A DNA stretch of 11,423 bases from DATLOJ01 sp035536315 (lineage in GTDB: Bacteria; Actinomycetota; CADDZG01; JAHWKV01): positions 1-11,423 of the forward strand of contig DATLOJ010000093.1 in NCBI GenBank assembly GCA_035536315.1. Direction: 5' to 3'. Every line of letters begins with the position of its first letter. Position 1 is the first letter of the stretch. A program made the translations under genes and the position numbers. The notes beneath the pieces are model-generated. The model saw only the letters and a list, made by a program, of their open reading frames with translations. It made no database searches and was not told the DNA's origin. Below, one piece after another: positions 1 to 5,841 of the stretch.

Positions 1-824
1 GGTGTCATGTCGCCCGCGGCGTAGACGCCCTTCACGCTTGTCTCGCCGTTGGAGTCGACTGCAACGGACCCCTCGTCGGTCCTTTCGAGCCCGAGCATGT
101 CCGGGAGCTCGGGGGCCGGAGAGTTTCCGATCGAAAAGAACGCCATCTGACATTCGACGAGCTCTCCGCTTTCCAGCCGCAAACCACTGAGCTCGCCGTT
201 CTCCCCCTCGAGCGCGCTCGCCTCCCCCGTAACGATTTCAACACCCAACTTCGCCAGATCCTCCTCGTCCTTCGGACTAGTCCGCAGATGTTCACCATCT
301 GTAACAAGAGTCGCGTTTGCCGCCCAGTTTGAAATTGTTGCGGCAAGGGCTGCCGCCTCGCGGCTCCATCCGATGACGGCCACACTCTTGCCTTGGGTCT
401 CGTAGCCGTCGCACATTGGGCAGTGGAAGATCGACTTTCCGTAATAGTCGAAAAAGCCCTCGACCTGCGGGAAGGCATCGACGACACCCGTCGCGAGAAT
501 GATCCTGCCGCAGCTGATTGGACCCTCGGGAACCTCCACTTCGAAGCCGCCACCGAAAACTTTTATTTTGTTGACGGTTGATTTGCGGATGGTCACGGAG
601 CCGTAGCGCTTGAGGTCCATCCTGGCTTTTTCGAGGAGCTCGGCCGGCGAGATCGCATCCATTCCCAGGTAACCGTGGGCCTTTTCAACCCATTTGTTAC
701 GGTATTCGCCGCTGTCCACGACCACAGTCGGGATCCGGTGCCTGCCAAGCCAGGTAGCAGCAGAGAGGCCAGCGACACCGCCCCCAATCACAACAACGTC
801 AGGTTTCTCCATGTACCTACTCAT
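1..824 (-). CDS. Thioredoxin reductase-like NAD(P)/FAD-dependent oxidoreductase (partial, C-terminus off the left edge)
   Basis: Read on the minus strand, this frame is open from an ATG at 824 to the window edge, giving about 274 residues. It begins MSRYMEKPDVVVIGGGVAGL, with the FAD dinucleotide-binding GGGVAG at residues 14-19. It carries HCPMCDGYE with a CxxC pair (C135, C138), the redox-active arrangement of low-molecular-weight thioredoxin reductases. A second Rossmann segment follows (VAVIGWSREAAALA), then the late FAD motif GVYAAGDMT right at the edge. Only about 20-40 residues should be missing. By family it would pass electrons from NAD(P)H through FAD to a cytoplasmic dithiol partner. 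No thioredoxin gene is visible, so the partner is unknown, and related flavoproteins of this shape may have other substrates. An in-frame ATG at 812 is the alternative start. I prefer 824 because the AGGGGTATGA around it matches exactly the start region of the divergent gene. Confidence 0.88.
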   Translation of the reverse strand, partial: MSRYMEKPDVVVIGGGVAGLSAATWLGRHRIPTVVVDSGEYRNKWVEKAHGYLGMDAISPAELLEKARMDLKRYGSVTIRKSTVNKIKVFGGGFEVEVPEGPISCGRIILATGVVDAFPQVEGFFDYYGKSIFHCPMCDGYETQGKSVAVIGWSREAAALAATISNWAANATLVTDGEHLRTSPKDEEDLAKLGVEIVTGEASALEGENGELSGLRLESGELVECQMAFFSIGNSPAPELPDMLGLERTDEGSVAVDSNGETSVKGVYAAGDMT

Positions 825-890
825 ACCCCTTTTACAAAGTTTGCTTGGCTTACTAAACCTCAATGCTCCACCTGCCGTTTAAGGAGGGGT
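825..890. promoter_or_regulatory. Divergent intergenic region between the flavoprotein and dacB
   Basis: These 66 bases separate two divergent start codons and are more AT-rich than the flanking genes, especially about 830-866. Promoters for both genes should lie here or just inside the coding regions. Weak matches such as TTTACA (831-836) and TACTAA (851-856) are spaced too closely (14 bases) for a confident -35/-10 assignment. The region includes or touches the three copies of an 8-base motif described separately. Confidence 0.45.
881..889 (+). promoter_or_regulatory. Shine-Dalgarno sequence for dacB
   Basis: AAGGAGGGG lies directly before the ATG at 891; the AAGGAGG core ends 3 bases before it. 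The spacing is short but this is the only strong site in the region. It decides the start, because the same frame stays open upstream to before 700, through sequence that belongs to the divergent flavoprotein gene. Confidence 0.75.
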
Positions 891-2252
891 ATGACCACAC
901 CTGATACCCCTGCCCTCTATCGGATCGCGCTTTCGGTCTGGTGTCTGATTCTCGTCGCAGCGGGGGTCCTTGGGCTCACCGCTCCTCAGCAAGCAGCTGT
1001 GATGCGGGCCGTCCGAGCGATCGTTGTGAACGAGGACGTCCCTCCTCATAGAGAAGCTGGGCCTCCTCTCGCCGTCGCCGCACCCGAGCCACTACCGGCG
1101 CGGCAACCGGCGGCGGGGGAACGGCTGCGAGGTGCGATCCTCGGAGCATTCGAAGGCTCAACCGCCGCGCACCCCGCTATGGCGGTTGCCGTCGAGGGCC
1201 TTGGCCATGTAGTGGATGTGAACGGGCTCTCGCCGATGCCTCCCGCATCCACTCAAAAAATCTATACAGGGGCGGCGGCGTTGATGCAGCTTGGCGGCGA
1301 TACCCGCTTTCGGACAGAGATCTTCCGAACAGGAAAGGTCGACGAACAAGGAAGGCTCCAGGGACACATTGTTCTCGTGGGTAGCGGGGATCCGACCCTG
1401 ACCAAGTTGCAGCTTCAGGCGCAGGCGCTCCAGATCGCGGCTTCGGGCGTTCGCTTCGTGCAGGGGCATGTCTACGCGGATGAAGACCGGTATGACCGAG
1501 CCCGCAACGTAAACGGCTGGAAGGCTGAATTCGTGCCGTTCAACTCCGGGAGCCTGTCTGCGTTCGCGCTAGATCGGAACAATTGGCGGACCGATGCCGA
1601 ATACCTCTCCGATCCGGCATCCGGAAACATCATCTGGTTCCACAAGGCCCTCCAGGATGCTGGCATCGAAGTAGCGGGAGCTGCCTCCGTCGGCCCGCCA
1701 AACGGGAAGCTCACTCTGATTGCTGCGCATGAGTCGGATCCAATGAGCGTCATCGTCGCCAACATGCTCAAGTCCTCGGACAACTTCGCCGCAGAGATGC
1801 TTATGAAGGAGATCGGCAGGAAGGCCGGCAACCCAACGACTGCCGGGGGCACGGAGGCAATTGCCAAAATGACCGAGGGCTTCGACGTGGGCAGGCCGCA
1901 CATGGTTGATGGCTCCGGTCTGTCGATCGAGAACCGCCAGACTCCGTGGGAGCAGGTGGCATTCCTCATGAAGATAGAGGCTGCCCAGGGTGCCGCATTC
2001 AGAGATTCGCTTGCGGTCTCCTGTGACATCGTTGGGACGCTGAGGAACCGTTTGTGCGGAACGCCGGGGGCCGGTCGGATTTACGCAAAATCCGGGAGCC
2101 TCACCGCAGTCAACACGCTCTCCGGGTATGCGATCACGGCCTCCGGAAGACGCGTGTGGTTCTCATTCCTGTTGAGTGGGGTCGCGTCACCGGCGGAGGC
2201 GAAAGCCGCAATCGATCGCGCCCTTCTCGCCATCGCAACCTTCGCCGAGTAA
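891..2252 (+). CDS. dacB: D-alanyl-D-alanine carboxypeptidase / endopeptidase (PBP4, peptidase family S13), membrane-anchored
   Basis: A 453-residue low-molecular-weight penicillin-binding protein of family S13. It trims D-Ala or cuts D-Ala-mDAP cross-links in peptidoglycan outside the membrane. Residues about 10-32 form an uncleaved-looking N-terminal membrane anchor, followed by an Ala/Pro-rich linker (about 50-75). The catalytic motifs are in the family order: STQK (S120 nucleophile, K123), SDN (296-298), the family-typical DGSGLS (340-345), and KSGS (400-403), where Ser replaces the Thr of the usual KTG. The gap from SxxK to SxN is 176 residues, about 70 shorter than in E. coli PBP4 (S62 to S306), so part of the inserted domains II/III appears to be missing. 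The gene diverges from the flavoprotein, and the AlkA-like gene follows 69 bases later. I saw no clear terminator in 2253-2321. The S13 assignment is secure; which activity dominates cannot be read from sequence. Confidence 0.93.
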   Translation: MTTPDTPALYRIALSVWCLILVAAGVLGLTAPQQAAVMRAVRAIVVNEDVPPHREAGPPLAVAAPEPLPARQPAAGERLRGAILGAFEGSTAAHPAMAVAVEGLGHVVDVNGLSPMPPASTQKIYTGAAALMQLGGDTRFRTEIFRTGKVDEQGRLQGHIVLVGSGDPTLTKLQLQAQALQIAASGVRFVQGHVYADEDRYDRARNVNGWKAEFVPFNSGSLSAFALDRNNWRTDAEYLSDPASGNIIWFHKALQDAGIEVAGAASVGPPNGKLTLIAAHESDPMSVIVANMLKSSDNFAAEMLMKEIGRKAGNPTTAGGTEAIAKMTEGFDVGRPHMVDGSGLSIENRQTPWEQVAFLMKIEAAQGAAFRDSLAVSCDIVGTLRNRLCGTPGAGRIYAKSGSLTAVNTLSGYAITASGRRVWFSFLLSGVASPAEAKAAIDRALLAIATFAE

Positions 2253-2321
2253 CTAGTGGGCCCCAATGAGCCCGCGAAAAGTCGCAGATGACCCGCCGCT
2301 CCCCTGTGGCAACATCGTGCG

Positions 2322-3233
2322 GTGCACCGGATTAAATTCGCCTCATGTCTCATCCAGACCGATGGACCCCTGGACGTCATGCTCTCGATGTCGCCGATGC
2401 GTCATGGACCGCGGGATCCCACAACCCGTCTGGCTCCGGGAGCCGTCTGCAGGTCATTCCGAACACCATCGGGAGCCGCCGCAGGGCGGTTCTCGGAAAC
2501 ATCGGACGGCATACGGGTGGAAGCCTGGGGCGACGGCGCGTCGTGGGTCATCGAGAACGCCCGAGACATGGTCGGCGCCCACGACTCGGGGGCCGGCGAT
2601 CCTCCGGCCATTCCGAAACTCGTGCCGCTCTCGCGGAAGCTGCGCGGGCTCAGGTTTCCGAAGACTCGGATGGTGTGCGACGCGCTGATCCCCGCAGTGC
2701 TGGAACAGAAGGTGACATCAAAGGAAGCGTTCCACTCCTACCGGATGCTGACCGAGCGCTACTCCGAGCCCGCTCCGGGTCCACTTTCATTGACGCTGCC
2801 GGTCGATCCCCAGCGAATCAGAAAGCTTCCTTACTACGCGTTTCACCAACTAGGCGTCGAACGCAAAAGAGCCGAAACACTGCTCAGAGTTGCAGAGTGT
2901 TCGGACCGCCTCGAGGAGACCGTCTCGATGCCACTCGCGCTCGCTTACCGCAGACTGTTGAGCATCGCGGGCGTTGGAAGATGGACGGCCGCGGAGACGG
3001 CCCGAATCGCTTTCGGCGATACCGACGCGGTCAGCGTGGGTGACTACCACCTTCCCCACCTGGTCTCCTGGGCCCTTACGGGGAAGAGAAGAGGAAGCGA
3101 CGAGCTGATGATCGAGCTTCTGGAGCCTTGCCGGCCCGAGCGCGCCAGGGCCGTGCGCCTCATCGAGCTCGGAGTACCAAAGCCCCAAAGAAGGGCACCA
3201 AGAGCCCCCAGGAGAGACCTCCGGGCCATCTGA
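2322..3233 (+). CDS. AlkA-like DNA-3-methyladenine glycosylase (HhH-GPD superfamily)
   Basis: A 303-residue protein matching the HhH-GPD base-excision glycosylases of the DNA-3-methyladenine glycosylase II family, which remove alkylated purines such as 3-methyladenine. The N-terminal half holds GPLRHG-like PMRHGPRDPTTRL (25-37). The core begins with ALIPAVLEQKVTSKEAF (121-137). The helix-hairpin-helix is LLSIAGVGRWTAAETARIA (212-230). Asp241 in AVSVGDYHLPH is positioned as the catalytic aspartate. The tail (287-300) is Arg/Pro-rich and basic. The start used is GTG at 2322; the frame is closed by a TGA at 2289, and no good Shine-Dalgarno sequence precedes the GTG, so initiation may be leaderless. 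An internal ATG at 2379 is less likely because conserved-looking sequence begins before it. The gene ends 15 bases from the convergent YbaK-type gene. Confidence 0.87.
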   Translation: MHRIKFASCLIQTDGPLDVMLSMSPMRHGPRDPTTRLAPGAVCRSFRTPSGAAAGRFSETSDGIRVEAWGDGASWVIENARDMVGAHDSGAGDPPAIPKLVPLSRKLRGLRFPKTRMVCDALIPAVLEQKVTSKEAFHSYRMLTERYSEPAPGPLSLTLPVDPQRIRKLPYYAFHQLGVERKRAETLLRVAECSDRLEETVSMPLALAYRRLLSIAGVGRWTAAETARIAFGDTDAVSVGDYHLPHLVSWALTGKRRGSDELMIELLEPCRPERARAVRLIELGVPKPQRRAPRAPRRDLRAI

Positions 3234-3248
3234 CCAGCAGGTGTTCGT

Positions 3249-3725
3249 TCACTCCTTGATATCTGCAACCTGTGCTCCCGAGGCTTTCAGCAACTCGCTC
3301 GGATCGATTTCGAAGACGGTGTCGGGAGTTCCGGCGGCAGCCCAGACCCTGGAATGAAGAAGCAGGTCCCGATCCATCAAGACCATCAGAGGAGCCGGGT
3401 ATCCAAAGGGCGGCGTTCCACCGACCGCGTAACCAGTGGCAGCTCTTGCCTCGTTCGCGTCCGCTCGCCGGATCTGCTCCGATTTCAATATCCGCCCCAC
3501 CGCTGCGGTATCAACACGGTTTGTCCCCGACGTAAGAATAATTACGGGGTTGGAGCCGGCCACGAACACCAGCGATTTGACTATCTGACCGAGGTCGCAC
3601 CCTACCGCTCGAGCAGCATCTTCCGCTGTGCGCGTGCCATCCGGAAAGCGCTGCGGATCAATCTGCAGGCCGAGAGAAGATGCAGCGTTGGAGAACCTGC
3701 TAACAGCGTCCAGTCGTATCCTCAA
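3249..3725 (-). CDS. YbaK/EbsC-type aminoacyl-tRNA deacylase (ProX-like editing domain)
   Basis: A minus-strand gene of about 158 residues consisting of a single YbaK/aminoacyl-tRNA editing domain. Free-standing members hydrolyse mischarged tRNAs such as Cys-tRNA(Pro) or Ala-tRNA(Pro) in the cytoplasm. Visible hallmarks, numbered from the TTG at 3725, are RTAEDAARAVGCDLGQIVKS (32-51) with the conserved Lys50, SGTNRVD (66-72), the glycine/proline loop ATGYAVGGTPPFG (96-108), and the late AAGTPDTVFEIDPSELL. The frame stays open upstream to an ATG at 3860, but that extension is not family-like and lies antisense to the Fpg start. Homology begins about residue 5, and TTG at 3725, with AGGA directly before it, is the best available start; CTG at 3713 is also possible. 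The first base of the fpg start codon is 5 bases away. Family is confident; the tRNA substrate is unknown. Confidence 0.85.
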   Translation of the reverse strand: MRIRLDAVSRFSNAASSLGLQIDPQRFPDGTRTAEDAARAVGCDLGQIVKSLVFVAGSNPVIILTSGTNRVDTAAVGRILKSEQIRRADANEARAATGYAVGGTPPFGYPAPLMVLMDRDLLLHSRVWAAAGTPDTVFEIDPSELLKASGAQVADIKE

Positions 3726-3729
3726 TCCT

Positions 3730-4575
3730 GTGCCGGAACTACCCGAGATCGAGGTTACCGCCGAACTCCTCAGTACGCGCGTGAACGGACTGAAGACTGT
3801 GAACACCACGGTGCGAGGCGTAAGCACACTCAAGAGCTTCAACCCTCCCTTGCATGACATTCACGGCCAGGTCATCAAAGGGTTTCGCAGAATCGGAAAG
3901 CACATGCTTATCGACTTTGGCAACGATCTGACACTGCTTGTCCACCTAATGTCGGCCGGAAGGGTGCAGCTCTTCGACAAGCCCGGATCCCCCAAGGACC
4001 GGATCACGAAAATGACTCTCCTCCTCGAGGACCTCACGGAGCTCCGACTCAGAGAGTTCGGCACGAAGCAGTCGATGTGGGCGAAGCTTCTCTACACCAA
4101 GGACGTAGCAACCGAGGAGTCGATCTCGACGCTCGGTCCAGAAGCGTGGCCCGACCCTCCCGCGTTCTCCGAGCTGCTCGACTCCCCCCGGCCGCTAAAC
4201 GCTCTGCTGCGGGATCAGCGCGTCATCGCGGGAGTTGGACGAAGCTGGGCCGACGAGATTCTCAATGAAGCCAGATTGTCGCCGTTCAAGCGCGGAGACA
4301 CCCTGACCGAGGAAGAAGCGACCGCGTTGCGGGAAGCAACAGTCTTCACTCTCCAATCGGCAATCGACCATTACCGCGAGGTGCTTAGCATTCCGATCCC
4401 GGACAAGCTTCCGATGCCGCTAAAGGTCCATCGGATGGAGGGCACGCCTTGTCCCCAGTGCGCTGAAGAGCTGAAGCCGGTTTACTTCGACAATCACACG
4501 ATCAGCTACTGCCCAAGCTGTCAGACCGGTGGAAAGATTCTCAAAGACAGGCGGCTCTCTAAGCTCCTGAAGTGA
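3730..4575 (+). CDS. Fpg/MutM-family DNA glycosylase/AP lyase (zinc-finger type)
   Basis: A 281-residue base-excision repair enzyme of the Fpg/Nei family, which excises oxidised bases and cleaves the resulting abasic site. The GTG start at 3730 is fixed by biochemistry: the mature protein must begin PELPEIEVT, with Pro2 as the Schiff-base nucleophile and Glu3. Lys57 (RRIGKHMLIDF) matches the conserved beta-hairpin lysine. The helix-two-turn-helix is at about 160-186 (RDQRVIAGVGRSWADEIL). The C-terminal zinc finger uses C241/C244 and C261/C264. Departures from classical Fpg are REFG in place of RRFG at 108-111, HLMSAGR in place of HLGMSGR, and His at 256 where the finger Arg usually sits. The tail CQTGGKILKDRRLSKLLK is a type I associate with a divergent actinobacterial Fpg branch. 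Substrate range may therefore differ from 8-oxoguanine. No Shine-Dalgarno sequence precedes the start. The convergent aminotransferase gene ends 15 bases downstream. Confidence 0.92.
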   Translation: MPELPEIEVTAELLSTRVNGLKTVNTTVRGVSTLKSFNPPLHDIHGQVIKGFRRIGKHMLIDFGNDLTLLVHLMSAGRVQLFDKPGSPKDRITKMTLLLEDLTELRLREFGTKQSMWAKLLYTKDVATEESISTLGPEAWPDPPAFSELLDSPRPLNALLRDQRVIAGVGRSWADEILNEARLSPFKRGDTLTEEEATALREATVFTLQSAIDHYREVLSIPIPDKLPMPLKVHRMEGTPCPQCAEELKPVYFDNHTISYCPSCQTGGKILKDRRLSKLLK

Positions 4576-4590
4576 GCATCTTGTGCACCA

Positions 4591-5793
4591 CTAGGCCGGC
4601 ACCTTTGCCTCGTTCAGCGCCGACTCGAAAATTGGCAAAGACCTGGTCACCATGTCTTTGGAGGCAGTCAAGGAGATTCGAAACCATCCGGGCAGCTCGA
4701 CCATTGTCCCCGGCATAACAAAGACATCCTTTTCGGCAAGCAGATTCACGAACGACTGGTCGTCCTCGATCGGAGAACGAACGAGCAGATAAAAGGTGCC
4801 CTCGGGCCGCCTCAACTCATAGCCCATACCGGTCAGCCCCTCGAACATGATGTCCCTCCTTTCCTGGAGGGCTTTGATGTCGATGGACAAGGGCTCGATG
4901 TCGGGTAGCGCGTGCTGAAGGATTGCGTTCGGGAATGCCCAGCCGGTGCTGATCTGGCTCATGAGAATGGCCGCGCGCATCAGTTCTCTTTCCGGCATGG
5001 TGGGAGGAAGCGCTATGTATCCAAGCCTTTCTCCCGGGGTCAGCAACGTCTTGCCGTACGTGTACACAAGGAATGCCTCGTTGTAGAACTCGACGGGGCT
5101 GTGAAATTCTGCGTCGTCATACACGATCCGGTTGTAGGCCTCGTCAGAGATCAAATAGACCGGCCTGCCCCACTTCTGCGATGCCTCCCTCAGCACATGC
5201 GCGACTGAGGAAAGAGTCTCGGCGGAATAAATGCGTCCCGTTGGGTTGTGAGGTGTATTGACTATGACGGCTCTCGTCCGCTCAGTTATCGATTTAGCGA
5301 GTACATCGGTGTCCAGATCGAAAGCCGGCGGTTGCAACGAAACTCTTACCGCGCCGGCCCCCGTCACCTTGATCAGAGATTCGTAAGAGAACCATGGTGG
5401 CGTGAAAAAAACGACATCGTCGCCCGCGCCGGCTATAGCTCGGAGGACGACCGCAAGGGCTCCAAACGCACCATTCGTCATGGCTACGTCTTCGGGCATG
5501 AATTCCATCCCGGTTCGCTTCCTCAGCGTCGCGGCGACGGTCTGCTGTGCAACCGGCTCACTCATCTTGTACGCGTACCACGAAGGGTCCTGCGGCACTG
5601 ACCACTTCCTCACGGCCTCGTGGAAGTCCGGGAGCGCGAGCTCGTGAGGGTTGCCGAAGACGAAGTCCGATATTCCCGCAGCACCTCTGCGCTCCGCCCA
5701 CCGCGAGCCGACGACAAAGTCCATGAGAGCTGAGGCACCAAGTTGGTCACGAACGAAAGGTGAGACACGGTCGGTATTCATGGACTTCAGCAT
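4591..5793 (-). CDS. PLP-dependent aminotransferase, class I/II (aspartate aminotransferase fold)
   Basis: A 400-residue fold-type I aminotransferase on the minus strand, starting at an ATG (5793) with GGAGGGG seven bases or less upstream; the frame is open beyond this, but the strong ribosome site decides the start. PLP-binding residues are in order: TNGAFGA (106-112) for phosphate contact, NTPHNPTGRIY with Asn183, SDEAYNRI with Asp217 and Tyr220, YTYGKTLLTPGERLGY with Schiff-base Lys248, and WFRISLTAS with Arg372, which should bind the substrate carboxylate. Such enzymes move an amino group between an amino acid and a 2-oxo acid, commonly 2-oxoglutarate/glutamate. It diverges from kgd, which consumes 2-oxoglutarate, so a link through that metabolite is plausible but inferred. 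The amino-acid substrate cannot be named. Confidence 0.92.
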   Translation of the reverse strand: MLKSMNTDRVSPFVRDQLGASALMDFVVGSRWAERRGAAGISDFVFGNPHELALPDFHEAVRKWSVPQDPSWYAYKMSEPVAQQTVAATLRKRTGMEFMPEDVAMTNGAFGALAVVLRAIAGAGDDVVFFTPPWFSYESLIKVTGAGAVRVSLQPPAFDLDTDVLAKSITERTRAVIVNTPHNPTGRIYSAETLSSVAHVLREASQKWGRPVYLISDEAYNRIVYDDAEFHSPVEFYNEAFLVYTYGKTLLTPGERLGYIALPPTMPERELMRAAILMSQISTGWAFPNAILQHALPDIEPLSIDIKALQERRDIMFEGLTGMGYELRRPEGTFYLLVRSPIEDDQSFVNLLAEKDVFVMPGTMVELPGWFRISLTASKDMVTRSLPIFESALNEAKVPA

Positions 5794-5837
5794 AAGTCCC
5801 CTCCGGTGTCCTTCGGGGAGGGATACCATCGTTATCG
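5794..5837. promoter_or_regulatory. 44-base divergent spacer with two opposed ribosome-binding sites
   Basis: The spacer holds GGAGGGG on the minus strand (plus positions 5798-5804), well placed for the aminotransferase ATG, and GGGGAGGG on the plus strand (5815-5822), 15 bases before the kgd ATG, which is long for a working Shine-Dalgarno sequence. There is no room for two full promoters between them, so at least one promoter must lie inside the opposite gene. Confidence 0.55.
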
Positions 5838-5841
5838 ATGG
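5826..5841 (+). promoter_or_regulatory. Small hairpin covering the kgd start codon
   Basis: CCATCG-TTAT-CGATGG is a perfect 6-base-pair inverted repeat with a 4-base loop. Its 3' arm contains the ATG of kgd (5838-5840). In the transcript it could partly occlude initiation. A 6-pair perfect repeat can arise by chance, so the functional claim is weak. Confidence 0.3.

Larger units (their letters stand above)
823..911. repeat. Three copies of AGGGGTAT in alternating orientation across a divergent promoter
   Basis: The 8-mer AGGGGTAT occurs on the minus strand at 823-830 (plus-strand reading ATACCCCT), on the plus strand at 885-892, and on the minus strand again at 904-911. The first and second copies match over 10 bases (AGGGGTATGA). 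The second and third form a perfect inverted repeat with an 11-base spacer, lying across the dacB start. The first two overlap the purine-rich start regions of the two genes, so part of the similarity may come from ribosome-binding sequence. The third lies in dacB codons 5-7 and has no such explanation. An operator is possible but unproven. Confidence 0.4.

Noticed and set aside
675..890. Plus-strand upstream extension of dacB by 72 residues
   Set aside because: The extension is antisense to the flavoprotein N-terminus, has no ribosome site, and precedes the strong AAGGAGGGG-ATG at 891 and the natural membrane anchor.
1472..2029. Minus-strand 185-codon open frame inside dacB
   Set aside because: Antisense to the catalytic SDN-containing region of dacB, with no coherent domain.
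2253..2321. Possible terminator after dacB (GGGC/GCCC pairing near 2258-2275)
   Set aside because: The stem is only four base pairs with a wide loop and no T-run.
3628..3729. Upstream extension of the Fpg-like gene by 34 residues
   Set aside because: Fpg enzymes need Pro directly after the initiator; the GTG before PELPE at 3730 must be the start. The extension is antisense to the ybaK-like coding sequence.
3726..3860. Upstream extension of the YbaK-like gene to ATG 3860
   Set aside because: The extra 45 residues do not resemble the family and lie antisense to the Fpg-like N-terminal coding region.
5797..5823. Apparent inverted repeat TCCCCTCC / GGGGAGGGA in the aminotransferase-kgd spacer
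   Set aside because: The pairing is imperfect and is explained by two opposed purine-rich ribosome-binding sequences.
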